Part shown: piece by piece, positions 12,128-25,789 of the stretch
Numbering within the stretch: the first letter of the stretch is position 1
Layout: each line of letters opens with the position of its first letter
From: Delphinus delphis
Taxonomy: Eukaryota > Chordata > Mammalia > Artiodactyla > Delphinidae
NCBI RefSeq assembly: GCF_949987515.2
Contig: NC_082690.1
Coordinates: 106,204,400 to 106,268,399, forward strand
Length of the DNA: 64,000 bases
Direction of reading: 5' to 3'
Notes under the pieces: generated by a model
Told to the model about the DNA's origin: nothing
Databases searched by the model: none
What the model saw: only the letters and a program-made list of their open reading frames with translations
Program-made: the position numbers and the translations under genes

Positions 12128-12262
12128 TGGCTCGGTGCTTCCTGACCTGGCAGCAGATCTGAATCACCTGGGACATTTTGGCAACACCAGTGGCCAAGTC
12201 CCCTGGACCGAGAAGCATCAGCTGATTTGAGACGTTCCTGGGAGGCCGGAGCCTGGAGACGC
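12128..12262 (+). mobile_element. MER5-like hAT DNA transposon
   Basis: 'gcagatctgaatcacctggg', 'aagtcccctggaccgagaag' and 'catcagctgatttgagac' follow the MER5A order (cagaatcacctgg ... gggcccc ... tttctgattcag). Non-autonomous and diverged. Confidence 0.55.
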
Positions 12263-13214
12263 CATGAATTCCAAAAGGACTTGGGTCAGCCTGGAGTCTT
12301 AGGTGGCCGTTAGGGGGCTGGAGTCAGTGAGCGGACACTTGGGCCCCCCTTAGCCGGGAGCCGTCCGCCTTGCAGCATCCTGGCAGAAGGGACCACAGGC
12401 GGGATTTGTTGAGGCCTGGTGCATGGCTGTCCTCTGGGCAGTTGTGACAGCCAGTGGCCAAGCAGCACTCGTGTCCCCCTGTGTAAGGACAACTGGCCAC
12501 GGGGTCCTAAGGGCTCTTGATCGCCGGGTTCGGGGAGGGGGTGTTCTCATTCTCTTTAGGGAAAATGTCATCCGATTTTCTTTAAAATGACCACGTATGA
12601 TTTTGCTGATCTCTCTAAGGAAGAGGAATCACATTCGCTGTCATGAGCATGTACTAGTGGAGGGAGGTTTGCCTGGTATTGCCAGGTTTTAAAACTAAAA
12701 GTCCCACGACCTGAGAAACCCCTCTGTCCTGGACAAAGCAGCCCCTTGGATGGAGGAAGAAGTCCGAGGTTCACATGACACACGCAAGTCTGGCCCATGG
12801 CTGAGTGTGTGTGACCTGCGTGTCCACATGGGCATGTAGATTTGAGGTTCACCATTTGGTCCACGAGCTAGAATCTGGGGGCTCTTGCTGGGACTGGGGA
12901 GGGGACATACTCTCCTGTTGGGGTTGTCCAGCAGGGGGGATGGAAGTGGCCAGCCTGGAACCATGGGAGAAGATGGGATTCTGCCAAGGTTATTTGAACC
13001 CCTTTCCAGTTACATTGACTGGTAGATTTTTTTTTTCCTTTTCCTTCAGCCAGTTTACATTGGTTTCTGTCACTTGCAACTGATGAAATTACTAGTCAGA
13101 ATTTTGTCAGAATTACTCATCAGAGTACAAGCCCTCTGCATCCACACATCAACCGTCTATAGCCTCCTGACACATGACCACTCGACACACGGCGGCTGAG
13201 TCAAGAGAGGCTGT
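12263..13214. other. No recognised gene or repeat
   Basis: Moderately GC-rich DNA with a T-run near 13027. Nothing assignable was found. Confidence 0.35.
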
Positions 13215-13620
13215 GTCCCGGTCCCACATAGACAGAGGTTGTATTCAGCTGCAAGTAACAGATACGTAGACAAACAGTGACTTAAACAAGAGAAGTTTTT
13301 TTTCTTTCTTTTTTGCATTTTTCTTTTACATGTAGCAAGAAGTCTGGCATTTGACATCCCCAGGTTGTGGTATGGTAGTTCCATATCATCAAGGACCCAG
13401 ATCCTTCCATAGTTCTGCTCTGCCATCCTTAGCATGAAGTTTTGGTCTTCATGGTTACAAAAAGGCTGCAGCTACTCCAGGCATCTTGAGTGAATTCCAG
13501 GCAGGAAGAGAAAGAAAAGGGTGATAGAGAGGGACAGATATCTATATCAGGGAGGCAAAGCTTCCCAGAAACCCTTAAATTTACATGCCATAAACTAGAA
13601 TTATGTCCCATGGCATCCCT
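13215..13620. mobile_element. Old interspersed repeat, family unassigned
   Basis: 'gtattcagctgcaagtaaca' and 'cttaaacaagagaag' resemble a widespread mammalian repeat edge ('gcaagtaacagaaac...cttaaacaaaaaggg'). The rest is too diverged to name. Confidence 0.35.
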
Positions 13621-14024
13621 AGATGCTGAGACGTGGTTCCTTGGCCTTTCTTTGCAGTCATTGCAGTCTTTATCCAGGACACCATCTTGGGTATTTGTGT
13701 GTCTTTAGTAGCAGTCTTATGTGCCAGCTTTGTCTGCCATTGAGAGACATCAGCTGTGTTCACCTGTCCTTGGCAGCTCCACCCTGGAGTCAGAGGGTGG
13801 AACGTCTCATGGTTCCTGGGGTTCCTAAGAATTTGTTCCAGTAAGACAGTCTAAGGATGAGAGAGACTTATTCCTTCTTAGAGCTACCTGGAGCTGCTTC
13901 TTTACTCACACCTGGTAGCAACAGACAAAGACTGTAGCACATGGAAGGTAGACTGTGAATAGCTGATGGCTAAGTGAATGACAGTGATGAGTAGCAGACG
14001 GATCAATGGAGGGGTAGCACGAGT

Positions 14025-14150
14025 CATTAACTCAGTAAGCCTCACTGGGCGCTCACAGCCTCACAACGTGGGAGGCATCATGGATACAATGTTGAAAGTG
14101 AAGTTCCTGCTCTTCAGGTAGCTTGCAGTCTGGGAGGCAAGAAATGGGCA
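14025..14150 (+). mobile_element. L2-like 3' fragment
   Basis: 'gcctcactgggcgctcacag ... ggcatcatggatacaatg ... gttcctgctcttcaggtagc ... ttgcagtctgggagg' follows the L2 end pattern. Confidence 0.5.
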
Positions 14151-14159
14151 GCTAGACTA

Positions 14160-14480
14160 GAGTATTAGACCTGCACAAGGCACACGAGGCTATTAACCAC
14201 TACGGCTGTGGCCAGTGTAAATTAAGTTGTCCTATGAGTGTAAAGCACACACCAGATTTTGAAGGCTTGGCACAGAAAATAAGGTAAAATCTAATTAATA
14301 ATGGTTTTCTACTGATTATACATTAAAATGATAATATCTTGGACACCTTGGGTTAAATAAAATATTACAATTAATCTCACCTGTTTCTCTTAATGCATTT
14401 TAGTGTGGCTACTAGAAAATTTAAAATTACGTATGTAGTTCACATTTCTTTTTTCTTTTATATTGCCCAGCACTGCAGCA
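14160..14480 (+). mobile_element. hAT-like/MER-type DNA transposon relic
   Basis: 'gggttaaataaaatattaca', 'tgtggctactagaaaattta' and 'tattgcccagcactgcagc' match a common AT-rich non-autonomous DNA element. The subfamily is not assigned. Confidence 0.45.
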
Positions 14481-14820
14481 GACCTTCATAGTGTAGTGAA
14501 AGTGCTATGATGTGTGAGTGGATTGTGTGTTATAGGAACAGAGAAGGGAGCTTCCTGGAGGAGGGGTCTTGAGTGATAACGTAACTACGGCATACTAGAA
14601 CCTATGAGATGCAGCTAAAGCAATTCTTGGAGGAAACGTTATGGCCTTAAACGCCTTTATTAATAAACATGAATAAAAATGGATGGATGAAGCATACGAC
14701 GCAATAAATTTAAAAAAGAACAGTGGCACAAAGCTGAGAGAAACAGAGGCAGAAATAAAGGTAAGAGAGGAAATTAATGTATCAACACGGATAGAATCAA
14801 CTAATGTGTCCAAATCCTGG

Positions 14821-15185
14821 ATTTCTTTCTTTCTTTCTTTTTTAAACATTTCTTCGGCATTCCTTTTCCTGTTCTTCTCCTCCTCCTCTCTTCTTCTTCT
14901 TCCTCATTGTGTTAAAATACACGACATAAAATTTACCATCTTAGCCATTTTTTTTTTTTTTTTGCAGTACGCGGGCCTCTCACTGTTGTGGCCTCTCCCG
15001 TTGCAGAGCACAGGCTCCAGACGCGCAGGCTCAGCGGCCATGGCTCACAGGCCCAGCCGCTCCGCGGCATGTGGGATCCTCCCGGACCGGGGCACGAACC
15101 CACGTCCCCTGCATCGGCAGGCGGACTCTCAACCACTGCGTCACCAGGGAAGCCCCCATCTTAGCCATTTTTAAGTGGTGTTTTT
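14821..15185 (-). mobile_element. L1M 3' fragment inserted in the older L1 relic
   Basis: A TTTC-rich start, then 'gttaaaatacacgacataaa' and 'atttaccatcttagccattt', and after the SINE 'ttaagtggtg': the reversed L1M 3' pattern. It is itself split by the SINE at 14953-15155. Confidence 0.5.
14953..15155 (-). mobile_element. CHR-2-type SINE with intact target duplication
   Basis: On the minus strand: head GGCTTCCCTGGTGACGCAGT, B-box-like GGGTTCGTGCCCC, then the non-tRNA body with GCGGAGCGGCTGGGCC and a short A-tail. Flanked by CCATCTTAGCCATTTTT at 14936-14952 and 15156-15172, a perfect 17-bp duplication allowing for the T-tail. Little decay means a recent insertion by mammalian standards. Confidence 0.93.
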
Positions 15186-16243
15186 GAGGGGAAGACACCC
15201 AACAATAAAAGAGACATTATTAACGAACCCAATCAAGAAAAAAGGAGAAGAAAACACGCACAAAATTTAAAAGCCTATGGGGAAACAACTACAGAGACAT
15301 GGAAAACTCAATTCCCAGGAAACAGGTTCTGGTGTATTTGAAGGGTTTTGAGAATTTGAAAACATAGGGAACACAATTTATAAAAAATGACCCCACAAGA
15401 GTTGTAATATCTACACAAATGGATTACCCTTGGAGAAACAAGTAGTTGTCCAAGTCTACCCTCCTTAAAAAAAAAAAAAAAAAAAGCATAGAGGTCCAGA
15501 ATGTCTCAGAGGAAGACCCCTTATCACGCCAAAAAAGAACAGGTGATACAACACTACTTAAACTGCTCTAGCACATGAAAGAAGGACAGTTCCCATTTCT
15601 TTTTAATGTAGTAAACATTCATTGATGCCCAAATCCACCAAAGGTAGTACAGAAAGAGAAAACACATACCAGTGTCACTTAAGAATATTGATAAAAAAAT
15701 GTAAACCACTGAATTAAGCATCATATTAAAGGGATAAAACATGGTGACCAAGTGGAGAGTGTTCCAGGAATGCAAGGATGGTTGAACATCAGAAAATCCG
15801 TTAATGTAATTTACCATATTAATAGCCCCAAAGAGAAAAAATTTTTTGATAACTTCCTTTGATATATTTCCAAAGGTATCTGGATAACATTCACATCCAA
15901 TCTCAAACTCTGAATAAAACAGAAGTAGGTAATATACTGACATGTTTTTAACCTGAAAAAATAGTTCTCTCTTAACAGGAAAAGTAACATCATGATTAAC
16001 AGGGAAATACCAGCAGCTTTTCTGTCAAAACCTGGAGTCAGGAGGAAGATGTTCATGACTGTCTGAATTTGTTCTGGAAGCACAGCCAGCACAATTAGAA
16101 AAAGGAAGAAATTAGAGGTATGAACACTGGAAAGGAGAGGATGCATCATTATTTATAGTGAGATGGCTGACTTTCTCGGAAAAACGAAGGAAAATCAATG
16201 AAAACAACTGGTAAACAGAATTCAGTAAAGTGGGTGGGTCTGA

Positions 16244-17289
<1,046 letters not shown>

Positions 17290-17465
17290 GCATCTCTGCC
17301 CGAGGCTGATTTTAATCTGTCCCCTTTTGCTGTAATAAACCACAACTATGAGTATAACAGCTTTCCTTGAGTTTGGAATCTTTCTAACAAATGATGGAAA
17401 CTGAGAACCGGGGGACCCTGCAAACCTGCAATTGGGATCAGAAGTGAGGGTGGTCTTGGGGACTC
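17290..17465 (+). mobile_element. LTR-like 3' end, family uncertain
   Basis: 'ctgtaataaaccacaactat', 'gagtataacagctttccttg' and 'gggatcagaagtgagggtgg' resemble the polyA/R and U5-like end of an ERV-type LTR. Confidence 0.4.
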
Positions 17466-18615
17466 ATCCTGGGTTTGGCATCTTCCTTCTCCTCCCTCCT
17501 CCTTGAAAAGTGCAGAAGGGCATCCTGTGAAAAGCGAGTCTGCCTCTCACCTCTCCCCGCAGCTATCTGACCCCCTCCCGAAATGCATCCACTGGGCTGG
17601 GTTTCTCGCGTCTGGTCTGGAGCTATTCCGAGTGCTTGTGAACAAATACAAATGTTCACCCCCGTCACCCCCGCTTTCGCCACAACTGGCAACACGTTCC
17701 TCATACTCTTCCTATTGTCCTGCGTCAGTTTTTGTGAATTTTCTATTTTTTTCTCTAATGACCATGTATTTGTTAAGAAACAAATGAAGAAATGGGTGGG
17801 TTACACATCTTGGAAAAGTGAAGCAAGGGGGGCGCCAAGGGATGAGGGTCTGGGGGGCGTTTAGGGAGCAGATGTTGCCTTGTGTGTTTAGAGTGGGGTG
17901 AGTAGGGAAGGGGCACCTGGAGGGGGGGAAGCAGGGCAAAGGGAGTGTGGTCCCTCCGTCTGTGAACCAACGGCATCACTAGAACTGCCCTCCCTACCTC
18001 CCTACCAAAAGGCTGCGCAGCCGGGGAGCAGGTATTTCTTCTGACCCCAGAGATGGAGGAGACAGGCGGGGGGCGGACACCAGGTTCTTCCCCTGGAGGA
18101 GGCGGGTTAGCGAGGAGGACACAGCTAGGCTGGTGCAGCAGCAGGGCAGTCCCCTGCAGCCAGTCTGTGTGTGTGTGGGGGAACAGGACAGGGTGCTGAG
18201 ACCTCTAGAAGCAACTCCTTCATCCCCGCCTCATGCTCCCCAGGTGGGACATGACAGGTGCCACCCTCTGCCCAGCTGCCTCTTTTGCAGGTGCATCCCG
18301 GGCTTCCTGAGACGCTCTATTCTGGGGGAGCAGGTGGGTGGGAGTGACCAACTCACCACCCGGCCAGGCATCGGCCCCCGGGTGCGGGCAGAGCAGCCCA
18401 GCCCCTGGCCCCCTACCCGGCCTGGCCTGGTCTTGAGAGCACCCACTTGGCCTCAACCCACTCCCCCGAGAGCAGCCTGCGGAGCCCCTGTGGTGGAGAT
18501 GAATCACTGGTTCTAAAAATAAAAAGAGTTAAGTCATGAAACAGTGTATTTCCTTTTTAAGCCAGACGTGTCTGCCAAGGGATCCCCAGCAGTTTGGTGT
18601 GGCAGGGAGGGCCAG
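17466..18615. other. No recognised gene or repeat
   Basis: GC-rich unique DNA. Several open frames lack protein-like features. Nothing else assignable. Confidence 0.35.
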
Positions 18616-18619
18616 GAGC

Positions 18620-19330
18620 CCCGGGCCACCGGAGACTCTCTTTCACGCGCTCACACCCACCACAGGAATTAGCACCTGCACGGGCTCGGCACTCGGCGGG
18701 ATAGATGGATGAGGGGGTCCCTGCCTCAGCGGCTCCTGGTTGAGTGGGGAAAATAGATGACTTGAGAATAATGCCCACATCGGGCAGACAGCCCTAAGGG
18801 CTATAGCCACGGGGCAGAGCGTCACGGAGATACACACAGGGAAGGGGCGTTAATCCTCTCTCAGGGTGTGGGGAGAGCTTCCCGGAGGAGGTGTCACTGG
18901 AAGGAAGACTTGGGCTGCTCTGACAGGCAGATAGAGGAGGGGTGGTGTGCTAGGCAGAAAGGACAGTGTGAGCAAGGGCTGGGAGGCTGGGTGTCGTGGC
19001 ACAGTTAGGATCCTCGTCAGGACTGCTCAGGTCACCTGGTTACACGTGCAGATTCCTGGCACCCCCCAGACCAGCTGGCTTTAAATCTCTGAGAGTGGGC
19101 CCCCGAAATAGGGCTAACAAGCTACCCCAGGGGCTTCCCATGCTCCTCAAGTTGAGATCCACTGGTCTGGGTGCTGGATGTGTAGAGGAGGGAGTGAAGA
19201 TGTACAGTGCAGGGTAGGTTGGGTCCAAATTGTGAGGGCTTTGACTTTTACCTAGGAGTTAGGACTTTAGCATACGAACAGGAGGTAGCCTTCAAGGGAG
19301 TGACGATCCTGGATCCGTGCTTGAGGATGC
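18620..19330 (+). mobile_element. L2 LINE 3' relic, split by a MER5-like insertion
   Basis: Left part: 'gcttcccggaggaggtgtca', 'ggcagaaaggacagtgtgag', 'caagggctgggaggctgg'. Right part: 'ggtccaaattgtgagggctt', 'tgacttttacctaggagtta', 'agggagtgacgatcc'. Together these are the normal L2 order, separated by the DNA transposon at about 18993-19172. No coding potential. Confidence 0.6.
18993..19172 (+). mobile_element. MER5A-like hAT element inside L2
   Basis: 'gcagattcctggcacccccc', 'gctggctttaaatctctgag' and 'caagttgagatccactggtc' follow MER5A from its 5' half to the terminal 'ttgagaaccactg' end. Confidence 0.65.
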
Positions 19331-19849
19331 TTCCTGGGAGCGATGAGGGTGATGGGTTGATGGGGTAGGAGGTCCAGGGGTTGGGGAGGGGACAGAAGCT
19401 TGGGCAGAGGTCGGGGGGCTGGACCATGGGAATGATGTGAGAGGAAGGGTCGGAGGTCTGAGACATCGCAGGGACAGGGCTTGGGCCGCTTCCCTAACCC
19501 CCGGGGGTTCAGGGAGAATCCTGTGATGGTCGCTGGGGAAGCATGTGCAGAGTTAGCAGTCACGGGGGGGTTACGTGCTTGTCATCATCACTGGAGGAGG
19601 GGGAGCGGGGCGAGAGCTGAGTGCTGGGCCCCAGAAGCCAGGGGCGGAGGGTTTCTGGAGATGCCCAGTGGTCAGGGGCAAAGAACGGGGTGGGAGGACT
19701 TAGGGGCGTTTGGGGAAATCCTTGGAGAGAACATCAGCACCTGGTGCTGGACGTGCCAGGAGGGACTAGAGGTCGGAGGTGCGGGAGGGAGCTCTGCACG
19801 GATCCACCCGTGGGGAGGTGACCATCCAGGGCTACGTTCTGAGCCACCG

Positions 19850-19990
19850 GTCACCTGGCTTTGAATCCCTTATCTTCTCCTCTCCCCACGTGACCTGGGC
19901 ACAGGTTTTACCCTCATGAGGACCAGGTTCCTGTCTGCAAAACGGGGACAGGACAACTGTCTTCTGCAAAGCTCTCAGAGCACAGGCAAT
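19850..19990 (+). mobile_element. MIR SINE fragment
   Basis: 'cacctggctttgaatccctt', 'gtgacctgggcacaggtttt' and 'tgtctgcaaaacggggacag' are the MIR core and 3' part. Confidence 0.65.
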
Positions 19991-20900
19991 GCACACAGCC
20001 TGTCCATGTCAGATTGCAGGAAAGCCCAGAAGCGTCCCCGGGGCTGTGTGCGCCAGTGTGTCGGATGGGACTTTTCTCATTGTCTCAGGAATCTGGCTGA
20101 AGCCATGCAGCTGACAAGGTGATAAGAGCCCTGTGTTCTGGAGAGGTGCGAGGCTCTTTGTTCCGTCTGACTGAAAGAACAGAATGTCCCCAGCTGTCAC
20201 CCCCATCACCCACCTCCAGCTTCAATGGGGCTGGAAAATGGGTGCCTGGGGGTCATCGGTTAGTGGGTGCTGTGACATTGCAGGTGATCCTGTCTCTTCT
20301 GGCCAAGCCAAAGTTGGGAGGTAAAACTGCTCAGAGCCTGGGGCGCCTGCAGGGAGCAGGGGGTGATGATTTCTGTGATGTGGAATCGTGGCTGAGGGTC
20401 GCTGGGGGCTCAGAAAGTGGTGGGAGGGTAAAGGCGGGGAGAGCTCGTCTGGAATTCCCTGGACCTGGGGGTCACACATGAACGTAATCACTGGTACCTG
20501 CTTCTCTGCTGTAAATTCAGGGGACTGGAGGCTGGCTGGAGCTGCCCCTATGGCAGAAAGAAGAGAGAGGCAGAGGGGCCCCCTGCACGGACCCCCTCAG
20601 TTATGGGTAAGTGTGGCAGAGACTCTGAATTTTCCCACAGGGTCGAGTCATTGCCCCCATCATCCTTACGGATAGGAGCCCTGAGGCTCAGCTGAGCAGC
20701 GTCACCAGCTAGAGGCCACTTCCCCAGCTCTCCCTGTGGCAGGTATGCCATGAGATTGGGCTGTGGTCAACAGGACATGCAAGAAAGCGATGGATGAAGC
20801 TGTCAGCGACCCCCTTGAAAAGGAAGTGATTCCCTTGGGTGTGGATGAGCGACGCAATGGAATGAACCCAGTTCCTCGGGCAGCCTCATCGCGTGGAGCC
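19991..20900. other. No recognised gene or repeat
   Basis: GC-moderate DNA with scattered open frames. Nothing assignable. Confidence 0.3.
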
Positions 20901-20929
20901 CCTGGCCTGTCTTGGACCACCCTCAAACT

Positions 20930-21032
20930 CTAGATGGTCCCAAGAGAGTTGAAAGTCCATCGTATGTGTGCTGTTGTATTTTGGGGCTCTTTGTTACAGC
21001 AGCTTTGCCTGTGCGCTGACTAATACAACAGG
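20930..21032 (+). mobile_element. MLT1/MaLR-type LTR 3' end
   Basis: 'tttggggctctttgttacag', 'cagctttgcctgtgcgctga' and 'ctaatacaac' form the usual last 60 or so bases of MLT1-class LTRs (TTTGTTA..AGCAG...CTAATACA). The body to the left is too decayed to trace. Confidence 0.5.
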
Positions 21033-22935
21033 GATGACGACTTCCTTGTGGACCAAGGGAAACTGAGGAAGGCAGTGGGTGGAAGGCTGGAGCCATCCTT
21101 CAGGGACACCACTCCTGCAGGCAGCCTGCTGGAGGAGACGACCCCCAGAAGTTAGAGTCTATGGGGTGGAGATTTGGGGGCAGGAGATGAGGAGGGCTTG
21201 GAAGGTCACAAGAGGTCAGCCAGACAGCACTCACGTGGGTCCCCAAAGAACCCACAGAGGTTCCAGACGGAGGGCTAGCGTCTTGCTTTTGCCACACAGC
21301 CTGGATTATAATCCTCCCAACCAGGTAGAAATGTCTCCTCTGCCCCCACCCCTCCTTTCAGGCCCCAATTCCTAGAGAAGGGGAGATGGAAAGGAGAGAA
21401 AAGGGACGGACTGAGGTTCCCCCCGCTACCTGAGCCATGGGACTGGGCTGAACTTGGGAGAGACAAGGTAAAAGAATGTTGAACTAGATGTGAGAACATG
21501 GAGCTGATTTGGACTTGATTGGATTTATTGATACCCCCAAAATGAGTCTTAATGATGAACTGAATCTTAATTATGTTCTCATACAAGAAAATGACTGACA
21601 AGCTCTGGGGATCATACTCGAAACAGCAGGAAGGGATGGTGAAGGAGATGTCACTGGGCATGTGTGAAGCCGTGGATGGAGGGAGACAAAGCTATTGTCT
21701 GTTCTGGGGCTGTTTGTTATACAGCTTGGTCCATATCCTAACTGGTACACCCTTTCAGTAAACCTGCTACATTCAACCTCCTCATTCGTAGGATAGACCC
21801 TGACTGCCTGGCCTACGGCACAGAGAGCCAGAAAGTGTCAGGACACACAGAACACCTTTGTGCTGCCCGTTCCTCTAAGGCTTACCTTCTCTTCGCTTCC
21901 CTGTAAGCCTTTGAGGCCAAGACCCATGATGATGGCCTAACACGATGCCCCATTTTCATCCTCCTAAGAAGCATTTGCTGCCTGTCAGGAGAACAAACTC
22001 TTTGGACGTCAGCCGTTCTTGTCATGACCTCAGAGAGACAGAAATTAGCAGGAGAATCAGAGAGAAATGGCCACCCTCTCCCACCCACTTCCTCTCACCA
22101 TTGATAACGATGGGGGTAGCCTTGGCGGGAGTGTGCGCTGGAATCTTCTGGATTCGGTGTGTGGTGCGTCGCCTCACGCTTTGGAATCTGTTTGGCAAAG
22201 GCCTGTGCTTTGGGAATTTGAAGCCGGCCGAGGTGGGCTCGTCCATTTCTGGAACTGCTCTGGGCTGGGGGCAGGTGAGGAAGTTTCCTTAGAGCCCCAA
22301 GGTCTTGGGATCGAGTGAGCTGTCTCTAGCTGATCTTGGGGACGGGCAGGCAGATGGATGATCCTAACGTAGCCGATGGCAGTTCCCCTTCGCAAGATGC
22401 CCGTGGGAGCTCTTCCCCCACCTCCCTGGCTGTCTTCATCCACATCCCCGGGGCCCCCGAGGTATGTGGTGAGCGCTCACCACAGCGGTGTGGACAGCTG
22501 TCTGATTGTGGTCTCACCCCACCCTGAACACATGCTTGACAACCCACTCCTTCCCAGCAGATTGGGCGGGGGCCAGCGGAGAGGGAAAGAAAACACTTTG
22601 ATCCATCCTCAGCTCCCAGCACTTTGTAGGAAGAACAAGTGATGGAAGAGTCCCACACACCAAAAACGAGAAGTCAGGATCATGGGAAAATAGACGCTAA
22701 ACAAGGAAGGGGAAGCCAAGGACGAGGTGGGGTAGGAAACAGGCTCCCTCTGGTTGCTCTGGCCAAGCTGCAAATTCCTGGCAGCCAAAGGGAGCAGGGA
22801 AAGAATGAGAGGTTTAGCATGTGCACAGCCATTGGAGAAAGTATGCCACTCCTCAGGAACAGTAGATGTTCCCTAGCACTTATTTGTAAAAGAAATTTGT
22901 CACAAGGGGCTTCACCTAAACATTACCGGGACATT
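21033..22935. other. No recognised gene; possible LTR end near 21690-21760
   Basis: 'tctgttctggggctgtttgt' and 'tatacagcttggtccatatc' near 21698-21740 could be another LTR end. The remainder is unassigned. Confidence 0.3.
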
Positions 22936-22939
22936 TGGT

Positions 22940-23400
22940 GATTGTATTAGCCAAGGTTTTCCGGACAATCAGAACCACCAGGGTGTGTATATATATAAAA
23001 AGAGATGTATTATACGGAATTGGCTCACAGGATCACGGAGGCTGGCAAATACAGACTTTCCAGGCTGGAGACCCAGAAGGCCCAATGTTCAGTTAGAGTC
23101 TGAAAACAGTCTGCCGTGGAACCAGGAAGAGCTGATTTTGCAGATGAAGCCTGAAGGCCGTCTGCTGGAGAAGGCTCTCTGGCTCAGAGGAGGCTGGGCT
23201 TTTTCTTCTAGTCAGGTCTTCACCTGATTGGGCGAGGCCCACCACACAGGTAGTGCAATCCATAATCGGGTCTACCAACTCACATGCCATCCCCATCTAA
23301 AAACACCCGCCCAGACACATCCAGAATAATGTTTGATCCATTATCCGAGCACCCTGTGGTCCAGCCAAGTTGACACATAAAGTTAACCATCCCGGTGATG
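22940..23400. mobile_element. Mammalian interspersed repeat of a common type, family unassigned
   Basis: The order 'agagatgtattatacggaat', 'tggctcacaggatcacggag', 'tcttcacctgattgggcgag', 'gttgacacataaagttaacc' matches a frequent mammalian repeat that I recognise by pattern but cannot name with certainty. Confidence 0.5.
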
Positions 23401-24369
23401 GTCAGTGCTGTCCCCCATCTCTACAAGTGTAGTCATGTACTGATCGGGCAGGGCCACCAGACACAACTCAAGAAAGCACTCAAGGGGGTCAGGCCACGGT
23501 TCTCATGGAGGAGGGAGAAGCCCACTTCCCCTTGGCCACAGTCCATCTCCAGGGCTGGTGTACATCTGAGATTCTCCAACTAGACTGTTGACCAGGCAGA
23601 CGTGAGACATTGCCATCGATTTATTGTTTTAACCAGAGGGGTCAAGTTTGGAAAAGAAGCACATGGGGATGTTAGATGCGTGAGGACCCGGTGATAAGAG
23701 TGATTTCAAGGACACAGCTTCGGGCAAATGCCGATGGGGAAACGTCAGCTTCTCTGGTCAGCCAAAAAACTGCTTCTCACTTAAAGGAGCAAAGGGGGTA
23801 AAGGAGAAGGAAGCTGCGGGGGTGGGGGGTGGGGAACACCCAGATTCAGGAAGGAGAGAAAGAAGAAATAGCCACGGAGAAATGGTAGTTTGCCTCCCCT
23901 TAGAGCACTTGTGTGATGGTTATGGGGGAAACACTCCTTTGTCACTCTTGCTGGAGACCAGCAACAGCAGGGAGCTGGTGTCCCTAGGGCTGGAGGGACA
24001 CAGGCAGGAGGCCATGTCACCAGAACGCAGAGGTGCAGGCGTCCAGCAGAACCCAAGCCGTGTTGGGGCTCACCTGGCGGGCGCTGGGAACAGGGAGGAG
24101 GGAGAGAGGGAAGAAGTACCTCAGCCTCTCACTCATCCCGCCCTCCACTCCTCCACTGGGGCCTCCATTGGCCGAGCCACCCAGACCCTGAGGGCAAAGG
24201 GCTCTGGGAAATGTAGTCCCGTTTCTACAGTGCCCGGGCAGGACTGCAATGGATCTGAGAGCAGACCACTCAGAAACCCCTAAGGCTCATGGGAGTGTCT
24301 GCTGGCATGTCACGCGCTGAGAAAGCCTCCCCTGACGCCCCAACCCCCACCCACTCAGCAGCCTATCTC
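23401..24369. other. No recognised gene or repeat
   Basis: Nothing assignable. A G-rich run lies at about 23817-23832. Confidence 0.3.
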
Positions 24370-24575
24370 CTTGCTTACCTGCCTTTATTTCCTGCCGTAG
24401 GACTTGGTCCCAGCGGATGCAGCTTTACGTGTTAATTGTCTTATCTGGGTCGTCTTTTTATTTAATGGACTGTCTGGAGTGCAAGACCCGGAGGGCAGGG
24501 GTTGGCCTACCTGTGTCACTGTTTTGCTCACTTGAGGACGGTGCCTGGCGCCTAGTAGGAGCTTAGCCCCAGTTT
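24370..24575 (+). mobile_element. L2 LINE 3' end
   Basis: 'ggactgtctggagtgcaaga', 'cccggagggcaggggttggc', 'actgttttgctcacttgagg' and 'acggtgcctggcgcctagta' follow the L2 3' order. Confidence 0.65.
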
Positions 24576-25785
24576 CTGGGTTGCCTGGTTCTTCCGCGTA
24601 TCCTCTCCTCTGGCTACGCGTCCCCATTCCTTCAGCCATGCCCTGGGGCCTGGCTTCTGGCTTCTGGTCCCTGTGCCGCAGCCCCTTCTAGTCCAGACAA
24701 CTGGGAGAGGCTGGACCGATGGAGGGGCCGGTGTCAAGGGCTTCCTGCCTCTAGCCTTGCAGCTTCCATCAGCAGACACGGCTCCATCTCGACTCCTCGG
24801 ATGCTGGACAAGCCTGCAGGTCTGTCCCCACGGCCCACGGGCCCATTTACCGGCGAGGAGGGTGTGGGTGTGGCCCTTGAGGGGTTAAGGGGCCATTGCG
24901 GGAGCTGTACAAAGAGGCAGCCTCTACGTCAGGGCTTACTGAATGGCCCACGGGGCTAGTCACCTTCCTAACAACATTCTGTGCATCCTTTCATGTACTT
25001 TTCACAGACCTCCACTGGGGCAGGTGCTGCCACCATCCCTGGGCCTCGAAGCAATTTGCCCCCCGTCCCTTTGGCAAGCGAGCACCCGGGCTGTGGGCAG
25101 AGGCGGTCTGACTACCGTGGGCCCCAGCCCCTTATCCTTGGCATGCTGTCCTCTGGGCACTGTGGGTGGACAAATGCCGCTGCAGAGAGTCCTGGGGGGA
25201 TGCAGGAGGGGTGAGGAGTCCCAGCCTGGGGACACCTGGACTCAGCCTCGAAGGCTGTAGAGGATGTTTGGAAGGGGGTGCTTTCTAAGGGAAGGCAGGG
25301 CTGCGGACCTTGTGTGTTGGGGCCAGGGGAGGGTGGGTTTGGAAAGCCGGGTTGCTGGAAGGGGGATGCCCGGTGGCTGGATCCTGCCTGCTTGGAGGAG
25401 AAATGAGCTCTTGCTTGCAAAGAAACAGCTGTCTGGAGAGCTGTGCACATAGATGTTTTTATGCACACTGTATGTAACGTGGGAGAGGCTGGGCCCACAT
25501 TCCCTACGTGTTTATTGCAAAACAATCTTATCCTAAGAATAACAGAAGAAATAATCACCCACATCCCCACCACACCAACAAATCAGCTCTAAACTTTTCA
25601 CGCTCCCTCTGGGCCGCATGCCTGTGCAGACAGGACGCAGAGACCACCTTTCCGAGAACAGACTTGTTTGTTCATTGATTTGCTGAGAAAAATTGACCAA
25701 GTACCTACCTACTTTGTGTCAGAAATGGTGCTCTTACAGATCTTTCTTAGATTTTTCTCTCCAGTTTTATCACCTATGTAAATGT
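24576..25785. other. No recognised gene or repeat
   Basis: GC-rich unique DNA with shadow open frames. Nothing assignable. Confidence 0.3.
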
Positions 25786-25789
25786 CCCT

